From Zasmidium citrigriseum (lineage: Eukaryota > Ascomycota > Dothideomycetes > Mycosphaerellales > Mycosphaerellaceae), in NCBI GenBank assembly GCA_002786025.1, contig NHNW01000004.1:682001-746000 (forward strand): DNA of 64,000 nt, given 5' to 3'. The first letter of the stretch is position 1, and every line of letters starts with the position of its first letter. Shown here in pieces: positions 1-10,631 of this stretch. The position numbers and the translations under genes are program-made. The notes beneath the pieces were generated by a model. It saw nothing but the letters and a program-made list of their open reading frames with translations. It did no database searches and was not told where the DNA came from.

Positions 1-160
1 CTCCCAAGAAGAAGAGGCGCGGCGAGGACTCTGGGAGCGGCGATGTCGTACTTATGAGTTGTCACCACCCCCGTGCGCTTTCGCACAGCAACAGTGAGTG
101 TGTCTGGTTCATGTCTGCTCTACCACAGCCTGTCCACGCTCCTCACCGACCTCTACTACC
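1..160. other. Window edge, 5' flank of first gene
   Basis: One plus-strand frame opens at the window edge with a basic PKKKRR stretch and stays open to about position 165, so the tail of an upstream gene could lie here. Nothing recognisable can be assigned from so few residues. The rest is leader sequence of the gene that starts at 161. Confidence 0.3.
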
Positions 161-1105
161 ATGATCGATCCAACCTTGGCAGTTCAAGCAAGCGACCCGT
201 TTGCGACTCCGACTCTCAACCCTGCAGACTTGCCCACTCCGCCCGAGCCGGTTGCTCAAATATCATCAAGATCTCAGAGCCAGACGCGGCCGCAGCATCA
301 AGACACCGTCAGCGCACCATTCTCGCCGAATGGCCGACCCCACCATGAGAAGGCACCGCACTCGTATAAGTCTGCCTCCATGTCCTCTACTGGCGACAGC
401 TCCATGATGACCGGAATCTCGTCCTTCGATCTCGAGAAGGGAGGTCTCGGAAAGGAACAGAAGAAGCAGAAGCACACCAGCAGAGATCGACCATGTAGGG
501 ACCAGCGCAGCAAAGCACGAAATAGTCGAGATCCAGAGAAAGCTGCACACAGCCAAAGCCCAGGATCACACAACAGAAGATCGCGAGGCGACGCAGAGCG
601 AGTGGCATATCTCGAAGACGATGAGTTGGACGAGGCAAGGCAGATTCAGGAAGAAAAGGCCGTCAAGATCCTTTTGTACTTGTCAGGACCCTGCGTCGTA
701 CTCTCCTTTCTGAACGCCATTTGGACATTCATCTCCCTAGTGATTACCTTCTTGGCTCAGCCAGTGCGGCTATGTTCTCGCAGACCGACCTTTGGCCAGC
801 AGCTGGGGGGATTGCTCGGACCGGCTTTGAACCTTCAACTCAAGAGCATCTACACGCCTCTCCCACCACACGCAGATGAAGATACGTCATATCGAACAGG
901 CATGCTGCTGGCGGTGCAGCTTCTGTCGCCGTTCCTCAGCCTGGGGATGATGATCGCTGCATGGGTTGTGGCGGTGTTTTGGATTTCGTCGGCGGTGGTC
1001 GGAGATCCGGCAGGGACTGATAAGAGGGATGATGGGAAGGAGACTGTTCTTGCTTTGCGGAATTGGTGGGAGAATTGGCTTGTAAGGAGCATGAGGGAGG
1101 ATTGA
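161..1105 (+). CDS. Two-helix membrane protein, unknown function
   Basis: A single-exon reading frame of 314 residues. I chose the ATG at 161 (residues MIDPTLAV) because an in-frame upstream ATG at 98 only adds a low-quality Cys/Ser leader. Residues 1-165 are polar, Ser/Pro/Lys-rich and probably disordered, with basic clusters. A long hydrophobic stretch follows at about residues 168-205 and a second at about 248-282, each long enough to cross a membrane, with a short loop between. The last 30 residues are charged and carry a Trp-rich NWWENW patch. I do not recognise the family. The two-helix C-terminal layout suggests an integral membrane protein with a cytosolic N-terminal tail, but compartment and role cannot be read from the sequence. 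Confidence 0.75.
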   Translation: MIDPTLAVQASDPFATPTLNPADLPTPPEPVAQISSRSQSQTRPQHQDTVSAPFSPNGRPHHEKAPHSYKSASMSSTGDSSMMTGISSFDLEKGGLGKEQKKQKHTSRDRPCRDQRSKARNSRDPEKAAHSQSPGSHNRRSRGDAERVAYLEDDELDEARQIQEEKAVKILLYLSGPCVVLSFLNAIWTFISLVITFLAQPVRLCSRRPTFGQQLGGLLGPALNLQLKSIYTPLPPHADEDTSYRTGMLLAVQLLSPFLSLGMMIAAWVVAVFWISSAVVGDPAGTDKRDDGKETVLALRNWWENWLVRSMRED

Positions 1106-2935
1106 ATCGGAAAGGCGTTTAATGCTTAATGCATGGCTGATGAGTGATGGGTTTAGCGATGGAGCTGGAGGCGTTTGCATATCGATACCACGACTGTCTA
1201 TGTGTATTGCTTAGTGTGGAATATCAGCTGCCGGTTTGGCGGGTCTTTGCTCTGCAAGGCATTTGTCTCAGGTTCATGCTCTCGTTCATACTGATGTCGC
1301 AGCTGCAGGTCTGCTATGTTGCCCCGGTGATTTCCACGAAATAGCCATGATCTTCGCACTTCCACAGCACGATCGTAATCATCATCCATTCCTCTCCGTA
1401 GGGTGTATTCTATCGTGTGATGCAATTCCGAGTTCGCGGTACATGGTATGCTCAGGCTGAGCAAGCCAGCGGATGTTCTGCTCTCAAGACCACCAAACCT
1501 GAATACTGCTCTCGATATCACTTAATCTTTGCATGAACAGTGCTCTTATGATGTTGTTTGTAGCAAGGAAACAAAACTGTATGCTTGTCTGGCCGTGCGT
1601 TTTCAATTTGGAAGTTTGAAGGCCGGTTCAGAAATCCCAACATCCCAGCCCACGACGACGATAATATCCACCACAACGTTGTTTCCTTCAATCGAATTGC
1701 TCTACGGTGTCTGTAAGTACCCTCTGAAGCCCCTCTGACCGTCAAAAAAATTGCTGGGTGCTCCAGTCACGTGCAAAAATTCGCTGTCCAAAAAATCAAC
1801 GTGTCGATGGACTCGACCTTCCATATCACTCCAGACGTTCCCAAATGGCCAAAAAGAAACTCCTCGACAGGGAATCGAACTGTTTTTTCGTTAGCACAAG
1901 TTGTTGAAGACTTTGACATGGTAGAAACCTACCCCTGGTCTCCCGCGATCTTGTAATCTTGCGATGACAAGCGGAAATCATAGCCACTGGCGAGATACAT
2001 TAGTTTGAAGCTCGGGGACCATATCGGAGCAAGGTCAAGCTCACCTAGACCATCGGGGATGATTTGAATGGCAAGCTGTGTTGCCTATGGTCCTATTTTG
2101 ATGTGGGGCAAGGTTCAATTGCGCATATATAGCTCAAATGTTGCACTCAGTATCTGTTACGTACTTCGAGCTGACATCCGGGGCGATCCGGCTTCCAGGC
2201 GTTGATCAGACGAGAACGACGCCTCCACTGGTCTTTCTGAGACTCCCTAAGACTGCTAGCAACACAACAGCATTGCAAAATCCTTGTGTGTTCCTTGAAT
2301 AGTCGTCGAGGAGGCTCCTATGTAAGAATGCGATACACAAGGCTGGACTTCCCAAATAGGCAATTTTTCCCCTGTGGACCTCCGCCTGTCAATATTCTGA
2401 TACAAGCAAGATCTGCCTCGTATCTATCGTTTCTGATAGAATGGCCGAATACCGGAGCAAAGAAGCAAGAAAGCTATCGGCGTCAAAATCCAGCCTGATC
2501 CGTCAACGGAATTTTGGCTCGTTTCACCAGACACCGAACTCTCGATTTCGTTTTTTGATGCATTGGAAGCAAACTTCTTGCATTCGTTGTGCGTGAGGGA
2601 AGGACGGGATCATCTCTATTGCATACTGGAAAGGGAGTGTAAGGTACGTATGAAGGTCAAGACAAGTTCCGGGTCCTGTCCATGTGCGAGTGGCTATGAT
2701 TTCCGCTTGTCATCGCAAGATTACAAGTTTGATGTTTCGGACACGATCGACTGAGACCCCTAGGTAAGATGCAACTTTGCAGTGGCCAGGTCCAGGTGCC
2801 CGTGAATGTACCCATGCCGCGCCATCTCTCAATGAGCCAAGGAAACCCTCAACCCGCCAGACACAGCATAGCTGTATTGCAATGTGACCCGGAACCAGTA
2901 GAACATACAAGTGTACTAGTGGAGACGCAGATATC
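1106..2935. other. 1.8-kb intergenic stretch
   Basis: No open frame here looks like a protein; the longest are about 100 residues with no recognisable motif. A T-arm-like sequence near 1855-1885 (minus sense) does not fold into a tRNA. The stretch lies downstream of both flanking genes (first gene on plus, next on minus), so it is a convergent 3' spacer. Confidence 0.6.
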
Positions 2936-3984
2936 TTAGAACTTCTTGTCGGGCGAATGACCAGGCGCCTCCCATCCTCTCCAATCGCCCTCAAGCTCAG
3001 CCCGAACGTTGCCAGGATCCATCTCCCATGGCCGTCCTGTGCCGTCCATCTCATTAACAGAAGTATCATTCAACTCCGCCCTCCCCAAACCTTTCCCCGG
3101 CAGCTCTGATTTCTCGAAAGTACCTGCATCGCTGACCTGATCAGATGAAGACTTTCCACTACGACGTCGTCGAAGGAGAAAGAACGCCAATACAGACGCA
3201 AGTAATATCGCCACTACAGCAACTCCAATGCCGATGGCAGCCTGGGCTCCAGGCGATAGTCCTGATGAAGAAGACGGTGGTGTGGCAGAGAGCGTGCCCG
3301 TGGCCGCCGTGTAGGCTACACTAGCGGCAGTGCCACCTGGATTGGCTGTTGTGACTGTAAAGGAGCCTGTCAAAGTGGAGACTCTTCTTGAGTCGGAGGG
3401 TGTCGTTGTGGCTACGTCGAATTGGTCGCTGTTGGCGTAGTACACGGCAATGCCCTTCACATATTGTTGGATCTCCGTTGTGAACACACTGGTCTCACCA
3501 CCGCTGATGATAGTTGGTGTGCCGTACGATTGACAGCTGAAATTTGAAGTGCCGTTTGTAGAGTTATAGCTCAGACTCCATGCTCTAGAGAGTCGTCATT
3601 TAACATGCTTGCCTATACATGAATTGAGAATACTTACGACGGACAGCACAATGCCGTTGTCTGACCAAAAACCGTTGTTCCATTGGACGTCGCATCAGGC
3701 ACGAAGTTTCCAGTTGCAGTGGTGTATCCAGATGGACATTTCGCTGGAGAGAACGAGGCACCGTGGTCATGAGGGGCGTCCAAGACATCCCATGCCGAAC
3801 TGGGCAAGCACGAGCTCGTGAAGCCATGGATTAGCGAGTACGAGGTAGAGGTAGTGCCACTAAAGACTGAGGTCTCGCTCGCGAGGGTATCGTTGTTCCC
3901 GTCTCCCAGAGAGTATGTGGGTCCAAGACAATCTGCCGGCGGTGTGAAGATCGTTGTCAAGGGCGCAACGACGGATCCCGCCAT
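2936..3984 (-). CDS. Single-pass membrane protein with Ser/Thr-rich stalk
   Basis: Two exons, 3984..3638 and 3584..2936, give 331 residues; the 53-base intron has a gtaagt donor. The N-terminal 170 residues contain paired cysteines and several N-x-S/T sites, followed by a Ser/Thr/Ala-rich stalk, one hydrophobic helix (A-I-G-I-G-V-A-V-V-A-I-L-L-A-S-V) and an immediate RRRR stop-transfer cluster, then a charged tail of about 75 residues. This is the layout of fungal wall-associated single-pass proteins such as WSC/MID2-type sensors, but I see no canonical WSC domain and no clear signal peptide after the start MAGSVV. An extracytosolic N-terminus is therefore an inference. The exon join restores one continuous frame across the splice (TC|A, a serine codon). 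Confidence 0.75.
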
Positions 3985-5023
3985 AGCGCTGAGAGGTCAA
4001 CTCGAAGACGTGGTGGAGGGCTATGCATTATCGTCTGCTCGCGATTGAGGCTTATTCTGGTTTTTGCAACGCACCCGCGGAGAGGATCGCATGATGAGTA
4101 CATGAAGCTGTAGACTTCGAATCCTTCGAGCAAATGTGGCATGTGATTGGATTGGCGCTGCCAAAGAGGCTGGAGCGATATGCAGGTCCCCTCGGATACC
4201 ACAACACCAACAGCGCACCGCACCGAGGTGTCGACGACGTGATAGTCTTCGTCGAATGTAGCTCCCTAAAGTATTCATTTGAGCAAGTAATCAGATCTCT
4301 GTCATAGACCTGATGGCTTTCATCGAAGTTCGGGATGGCTATGCAACTACTTCTCCTTTCATACCCAGAGTACAGAGTAGATACAAACCAGATCACACCG
4401 CTCTCAATGGCGATCAAGCCAGGCGGCCACCTAGACAGCACATTATTGAACCACCCACATGTCGTCGTCATCAGCAAATAGAAATTGCTGCTGTGGTGTT
4501 TTTGACACCAAACTTCTAGGAATTCGAAGATCAGGAAGTAGAGAGGAGGGCTTCAAATTGTTCATCGAGATGATGCATTGATTTGGAGAGATTGCATTTT
4601 CCATGAGGCAGCGCGATTCATGATCTTTCCGCGGAGTCGAAAAGGACCTGCAGGAGGTGAGGTCAATACGTGCCAAGCCCTGACATCCCGCTTTGTTTTG
4701 TTTGGGGCAGTCTCTCAAGCAACACACCTTCATCAGCTCAGCAGCTGCGGCCGCGTTGACCTCGTCGACTCTCCAACAATTCTACGCTGCGTCTCTGCAC
4801 AAACCACACCACCTCCTGGTCTCGCCACAGACCGATTACCACATCATACCCACTCGTTCGTCGCCAGACCCCGAACTAGATCAACCACCATCGCCCGGCT
4901 GTTCGCTGGCACGCGGTTAGTGTCGTCACCCTCGACATCCCCCAGGCACTGACAGGAATGTAGCATCTCCCTCCATCCCGCACACCCCATTCAACTGCAC
5001 GCCGCAGGCAAGCACGAGGCGAC
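3985..5023. other. 1.0-kb spacer between divergent genes
   Basis: The spacer separates the starts of a minus-strand membrane protein and plus-strand MOB1 and should hold both promoters. I see no strong TATA element. Pyrimidine-rich, CACC-rich sequence from about 4790 to 5020 looks like the MOB1 leader. Confidence 0.5.
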
Positions 5024-6073
5024 ATGACCTCGTTCATCAACACAATGTTCGTGCACACTTCTCCTCCGCAGCCATATCCCCAGTCACCCAAGCCATTGCC
5101 TGCGCTGCAGTCAAACGTGCTCGCCAGCCCGGAGTCTTGCTCGTACATGCATTGTCCGGAGAGCCCGCAGTCGGTGTACCACTCACCTCTGCAGCGGCAT
5201 ATCCAGAATGTGCTTGACCAGAGCAACACCACTTCCCCGCGCTCGCAGATCCCTGTACCAGTTCAACAGGAGTACAGACACCATGAGACGCACAGAGGAC
5301 CAGGGCTGGGATTGAGCTTTGGCTTCAAAGACCTTGTCAAGAAGGCTGACCTTTTGACGCGCAGCAACAGCAATGCGCGCAACCGACAGACTGCCTCGTT
5401 CCAGCCGAGGAAGGGCACCAAGGGCACGAACAGCTGGCAGCTGAAGCAATTCGCCGAAGCGACGCTCGGAAGTGGAAGTTTGAGGAAGGTTGTCCAGCTG
5501 CCTGAGGGTGAAGACAGAGACGAGTGGCTGGCCGTCAATGGTATGGTAATATCTTCTTGACTGAGTGTACACCTGCTAATTATTCCAGTCGTCGACTTCT
5601 ACAACCAGATCAACCTCCTCTATGGCGCAATCACCGAATTCTGCTCACCCCAATCTTGCCCTGAAATGAAGGCAACCGACGAGTTCGAGTACCTCTGGCA
5701 CGATCCACCAGCCTACCCCAAGCCTACCCGCTTACCAGCACCCACCTACATCTCCCTCCTCCTCTCCTGGACCTCAAACCACCTCTCGAACCCCTCAGTC
5801 TTCCCAACCCACCCCGGCGTCGCATTCCCGCCCAACTTCCAGCAGACGATCCGTACCATCTTCAAGAGACTGTACAGAATATACGCCCACATCTACTGCC
5901 ACCACTACGGCGTGGTGCGTGGACTCGGACTGGAGGCACATCTCAACACTGGCTTCAAGCACTACGTCTTGTTCGTCGAGGAGTTTGGCCTGGCCGACGA
6001 GAAGGGCAACAAGAAGAGCGAGTGGTACGGACCATTAGGAGAGCTCGTGGAGAGCATGTTGAGGAGCGACTGA
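5024..6073 (+). CDS. MOB1: MOB kinase activator MOB1
   Basis: Exons 5024..5540 and 5589..6073 (48-base intron, gtatgg donor) give 333 residues. The C-terminal 210 residues are a clear MOB domain: the [20 protein letters not shown] block, [28 protein letters not shown]-x4-C and YAHIYCHHY. The Cys pair and this His cluster are the usual zinc ligands. Mob1 binds and activates NDR/LATS kinases (Dbf2/Sid2, Cbk1 class) in mitotic exit and septation, acting at spindle poles and the division site. The splice gives AVN-VVDF, matching the family. The first 120 residues before the MOB core are Pro/Ser/Gln-rich and much longer than in yeast or animal MOB1; the true start could be internal if this part is untranslated. 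Identity of the domain is near certain; the start is less so. Confidence 0.93.
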
Positions 6074-6510
6074 AGAACGATTGACACCACACGATTGTAC
6101 TACCACCACAGATGCTTTGACGGAGTTAATGGGCATGAAGCATGATTAGCATGAACGGGAGCACGGGAAGAAGTTGAAGTGATTTCACGGGACACGGCGT
6201 TTGGGAATGATACACCGGTGCGAGGTGAACAGACAGCACCACTTTTTGGGATGGGACAAACACATGGTTGCGTGCGTGACACGTGGGCAGTTGGACGACA
6301 TGCGGTCCATGACTTTTGGGTCTTTGTGATCTGCGTCTATCGCAGCGGAAGTTGAGTTGCTTCTTCCGCGCCAGATAATGAACAACGTCTAGAGTACAGG
6401 TTCGAATCTGTTTCCTTTTCACTCATCCGAGAGTGCTGCCGCCCAATGCAATGTCAACTCAAGTCCGAAGCAAAGGTCATGAAAGGTGGAATCGTTCAGG
6501 GGGCCAACTG
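6074..6510. other. Convergent 3' spacer
   Basis: The spacer lies between the stops of MOB1 (plus) and the Nudix gene (minus). It contains a GGTTCGAATC-like box near 6401 that resembles a tRNA B-box, but no tRNA fold surrounds it. No gene seen. Confidence 0.5.
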
Positions 6511-7124
6511 CTACCGCCTGATGCTGCTTCTCTCCAACGCCTCGAGCAGCTCTGGACGATCCTGCAACAGTTCCTTTGCTGTGCGATAGGTCATCCATTT
6601 GCGATCTCTCTTGTGCTTCTCCGGCCAGTTATCCCTCTCGACTCGGACCTTGACTTCGTAGAACCGGTAGAGCGCTCTCGGGGCCAGGGAGCCGTACTTC
6701 TTGATCAAGTTTTCCGATCGTTTCTCATCGATCGTTCCGAGATCCTTCTCTACTTTGCATTCAATGCCCGCCTCCTCCCAGGCTTCTCGACATGCAGCTT
6801 CTGCTTGCGTCTTCTCATCGGTCTCCCATCCACCCTTGGGGAGAACCCATCCCTTACGTCCGGAGCTCTGGATAAGGAGGACTTGAGTGCGGTCTGCGGA
6901 TAGAGGGACAACACCAGCAACGAGGCGCTCGCCATTGGGTCCATATCTAAGTCACGGGGTCAGTGGGACATCTTCAGATATGGGCACGTGATCGACCAGG
7001 ACCGACTTCACTTAAACTTAAAGTCGGATGCCATCAATATGAGGGGGGGGGACTCTGCTTACCGCTGCTTGTCCCTGCCCACCCGGGCCTGCATCGACCT
7101 CTCGCCTTGCTGTTGTTGGGCCAT
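6511..7124 (-). CDS. aps1: Nudix hydrolase, diphosphoinositol polyphosphate phosphohydrolase type
   Basis: Exons 7124..7063 and 6946..6511 (116-base intron, gtaagc donor, AG acceptor at 6947-6948) give 165 residues starting MAQQQQGERSMQARVGR. The splice completes an Arg codon and joins KQR to YGPNGERLVAG, a continuous family sequence. The Nudix box spans about residues 59-82 and ends REAWEEAGI, with the catalytic glutamates of REUxEExGU present; WVLPKGG precedes it. The family (fission yeast Aps1, budding yeast Ddp1, animal DIPP) removes the beta phosphate from inositol pyrophosphates and cleaves diadenosine polyphosphates. Size agrees with these small single-domain enzymes. It is divergent from ATE1. 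The substrate preference is inferred from family, not seen. Confidence 0.9.
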
Positions 7125-8050
7125 ACGTGGCAGCGACTGTGGTGTCTGATCGTTGAAAAGGAGCGTACAAGTGGGAAGTGTCGACCGGACAGCTAGGACG
7201 CCGTGGTGGGTGGTGGTGTCGGGCGGGATGGGGGGATATATAGGGCGGTGGGCAGCACCGGCAGTGGAAGGGCTGCAGAGGGCGGCCAGGCGCAAGGCGA
7301 AGGGAACAAGGTGGCACGCGTGCGTGGGATAGTTCTTGAATGTTGCAACGACGACGGCGATCCGGTCTCAGACCCGCTTGCGCGAGCGGGCGAGGACGGA
7401 CTCTGACCTGCAGTGGAGGCAGCGGGAGCGTCGCGTGAAGAAGGACATGGTGAGTGTTGGGCGCAAGACACAGAGGCTCGCGGAGTGAAAAATGGAGACT
7501 GGCGACCAGGCCGGCACGTGACGGTGCTGAGGGCAATTCAGCAGTACCGTTCCCGTAATACCGTCCGCGCGCAAGTTGCAACGGCGAGCAGGCAGGCATT
7601 AGCGTGCGGACTAGAGCCCCTGGCGAAGTTAATGCCGGTGCAGGCGATCAGAGACTCGTTGCTCATCATCAAGTTCTGCGTGCACGCGCGGGCGCGGGCG
7701 GTGGTTGTACGTGCAGTGTAGCCCGCCAGCTTCCATCCCACTTGACAATCTTCATCACTCCTGTTCATTCCCACCAACAACACGACAACCAGACAGCCGC
7801 GCCGCCTGCGCCCCGACGCGGTGACACATTGGCATCGACCGCGGCTGCGTGGGCACTCGCCTAGTCGCTCGGCTCCAGAATACGTCGACGCTGGCCTGGC
7901 ACCCTGACGGCTCCCGACGCAAGCAACCACGCATCCTTGCGCCATCCATCACTCAATCCCACTCAACTTCCAGTCCCTCGCCCGCCGCGCCGCCCTCGAG
8001 CAAGCTGGAGATCTGCTGCCGTCGTCCTAGCTCCGCCTGTCTGTGTTCAT
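7125..8050. other. GC-rich divergent promoter region
   Basis: A 926-base spacer between the Nudix gene and ATE1. It is GC-rich with CT- and GT-rich low-complexity runs that throw up several overlapping open frames on both strands; none resembles a protein and I treat them as spurious. A TATATA element for the minus-strand gene lies at 7237-7242. The CT-rich part from 7920 to 8050 looks like the ATE1 leader. Confidence 0.5.
7237..7242 (-). promoter_or_regulatory. TATA-like element of the Nudix gene
   Basis: TATATA on either strand, about 113 bases upstream of the Nudix start at 7124, in otherwise GC-rich sequence. Confidence 0.4.
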
Positions 8051-9998
8051 CATGCAGAGCACCAGCTCCTCCCCAGACCCAGCGCTATCGCTGTTGACGC
8101 CCATAGGTAAGCTATCCGCAGTCCAATCGTTGTCCTCATCGCGACCGCGTGCTCGCCGTGCTCTTGTATGTCTCGTTGCTCGTCGCTTGTGTCTTCCCTG
8201 AGCTCGAGCTGCGACGCACACGACCTCGCCGCTCCACGTTGCAGTCGACTGCAAAGCTAGTCCACCAGACCAGAGGCTAAGTATGCGTTTCGCCTAGGAT
8301 ACCAGACCAGCGACTGCGGATACTGCAAATCAGAAGACTCAAGTCAGCGAACTCCCGATTCCCGTGCGTTTCCTGAGCATTGCATTTCCACGGCATTCCT
8401 TCCAAGCTGCTGTTGTTCGCCTGTTCGCCTTCTTCGTCATCGTTGTTGTTGTCTGCACTGCGGCCCAAACTCTGATTTCTGATCATGGCAGCTGTCAATG
8501 CCGTTCTGCGTGGAACGAATGACCCGAGCTTCAATCTGACCGTGGACCTGCAGGTGCTTCATATTACATGCGTGCAAAGACATTGAGCCCCGAGCATTAC
8601 CAGGAGCTGATGGACCGGGGATGGAGGAGATCAGGAACACTGCTCTACCTTCCTGACGTGTCCCGATCCTGCTGCCCACACTACACAATCAGGTAGGCGT
8701 CTGCTTGCCCGGTTTGTATCTTTCCGTTTATTGCTGACTGGCGAAGACTGCCAGGCGCAGAGTTCAAGCCCAGTCGTGATCAACGGCAAGCTCTGAACCG
8801 ATGGAATCGCTACGTGCTGGGTGATACATATATCAAAGAAGCGGAAAAGAAATTTCCCAAGACGAAAGAGTAAGTAAATGTAGCCTCCTCTTTCAAGCTG
8901 TAACTCAACGTTGCAGGGAAAAGAAACGTTCCAACAATTCGTTCGACTTGTTGTCTGCTGTCCATGAGAGCGAAGAGACCAGCCTCAAACCTGGACTTAC
9001 CCCTGATCATACCCTTTCCGTCAACATCGAACCAGACAAGTTCACTGAGGAGAAGTTTGATCTTTTCGACAACTACCAACGACACGTGCACCATGAGGGT
9101 GACGGGGATGTCAGTCGCCCTGGCTTCAAACGCTTTCTCTGCGGTTCGCCCTTGGCACGGCGTGTCACCAAAGACGGCAAGAAACTCGGCAGCTACCACC
9201 AATGCTATCGACTAGACGGCCGTCTTATTGCGATGGCCGTGCTGGATCTCCTCCCTCACTCCGTCAGCGGCGTCTACTTCATCTACCACAGCGACTTTGA
9301 GAAGTGGTCATTCGGCAAGCTCTCAGCTCTACGAGAAGCAGCCCTCGCAACGGAGCAAGGCTACCAGTACTACTACATGGGCTATTACATACATAGCTGC
9401 AAGAAGATGCGATATAAAGGCGACTACAAACAGCAGTACGTTCTCGATTACGATAGTCTACAATGGGATCCTCTGGACGATGAGATGAGAAGGCTCATGG
9501 ACACTCGCAAATACGCCAGTATGTCCAAGGAGCGGCAACGAAAGCAATTGCAACAGGCCATCGACACAGCTGAGCGCGAACACGGCCCTGACGATACCGG
9601 GGTCCAAAAGGCCAGATCCATCCTGACGTCTTTCGACGAAGCCCAAAACCCCCTCTACCCATCCTCCCTCGACGCCATGAAATCCGGCCTCTCACTCCTC
9701 CAACTCGGCATGCCAGGCACACTATCCCTCGAACAACTCCACGCCCAAGTCGATCTCGACAGCATGAGAGTGCAACTAAGAGGCGGTCTGCAGACTGAGA
9801 TGCGGGTACGTCTCCAGTTCCCCTGAAACTGACTTTCCTCTCCCACGCCCACAAACTGACACTACCGCACTACAGAACATCCAAGGCTGGAATACTGGCT
9901 CCGAACTCGACGCCCGCTCTCTCAAAGGTATCTTTGCTGAGTTCGCCGCCGCCGTCGGGCCGGTCATTGCGAAGGAGGGGGTTCTTGACTTTAGTTAG
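8051..9998 (+). CDS. ATE1: Arginyl-tRNA--protein transferase ATE1
   Basis: Six exons (8051..8105, 8298..8363, 8554..8692, 8747..8869, 8917..9805, 9876..9998) give 464 residues; every join keeps frame. N-terminal hallmarks are [14 protein letters not shown], then [24 protein letters not shown] and SCCPHYTIR, with cysteines of the ATE N-terminal metal/cluster-binding region. The ATE C-terminal domain follows: [37 protein letters not shown] and [18 protein letters not shown], part of the GNAT-like fold. The enzyme transfers Arg from Arg-tRNA to N-terminal Asp/Glu (or oxidised Cys), creating degrons for the N-end rule pathway in cytosol and nucleus. Length fits fungal ATE1. The first two introns are unusually long for this window (192 and 190 bases). 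The two small N-terminal exons are supported by family motifs rather than transcripts. Confidence 0.93.
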
Positions 9999-10631
9999 AC
10001 AACGTCCCTGATGGGACGGTATTGGCGTGGGAGGGAGTGGTGGATGCAACGCCGCGGCGGCGAACCAGTCCGCCCCGTTCGTCCCGTCGTGCATATGCAG
10101 GCTATGGTTCATGAGGCAAGTGAGCACGTGCCTCGCACATTGGTCGATATTGCACTCCTCCCACGCTTGGGCAGGCAGACGGCTTACTATGGGCACGGTG
10201 TTGACTGGCTGCTTGTCATTGCGGTTACTCAGAGCGTACAGATTCTTACGTGGACGTCGCTGTTTGGCGATGGTTGGGATTTATCGAGAGTAGCTCAGTG
10301 GGTGGTTGGCTGGCCTTGGCGGCTGATATGGGTTATGAAGTATGATAGATGGCTCACGCGATGACTTTCCTTTTCCTCCACGTTTGCTATCGCCGACTCT
10401 GCATGACCGTGGGGAGCATTGCATTGCCTCGAGGGGGAAAAGTAGACGGGATGAGATGGCTGAGCAAGAAGTAGGCCGGGGTCGAGTCCATCCCTCACTA
10501 AATTGCTACTGCATTGCCATTCAGGCTAGACTCAACAGTACTGTACATTCGAAGCCGATCAGTCGGGGTATCTCGCCACCAAACCAGGCCCATTGACACT
10601 TTTATACAACAACACCTTTCTCCTCTTCCCC
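9999..10631. other. Convergent 3' spacer
   Basis: No gene seen between the stops of ATE1 and MRPS8. A TAGCTCAGTGG string at about 10290 mimics a tRNA A-box but has no matching B-box or acceptor stem. Confidence 0.5.

Noticed and set aside
1850..1970. T-arm-like GTTCGATTCC on the minus strand in the first intergenic region.
   Set aside because: The T-stem does not pair properly and no D-arm or acceptor stem is found at the right distance.
6350..6425. GGTTCGAATC B-box-like sequence after MOB1.
   Set aside because: An outer GGAA/TTCC pairing exists but the T-loop is out of register and there is no A-box.
10260..10360. TAGCTCAGTGGG A-box-like string between ATE1 and MRPS8.
   Set aside because: There is no B-box at the right distance and no acceptor pairing.
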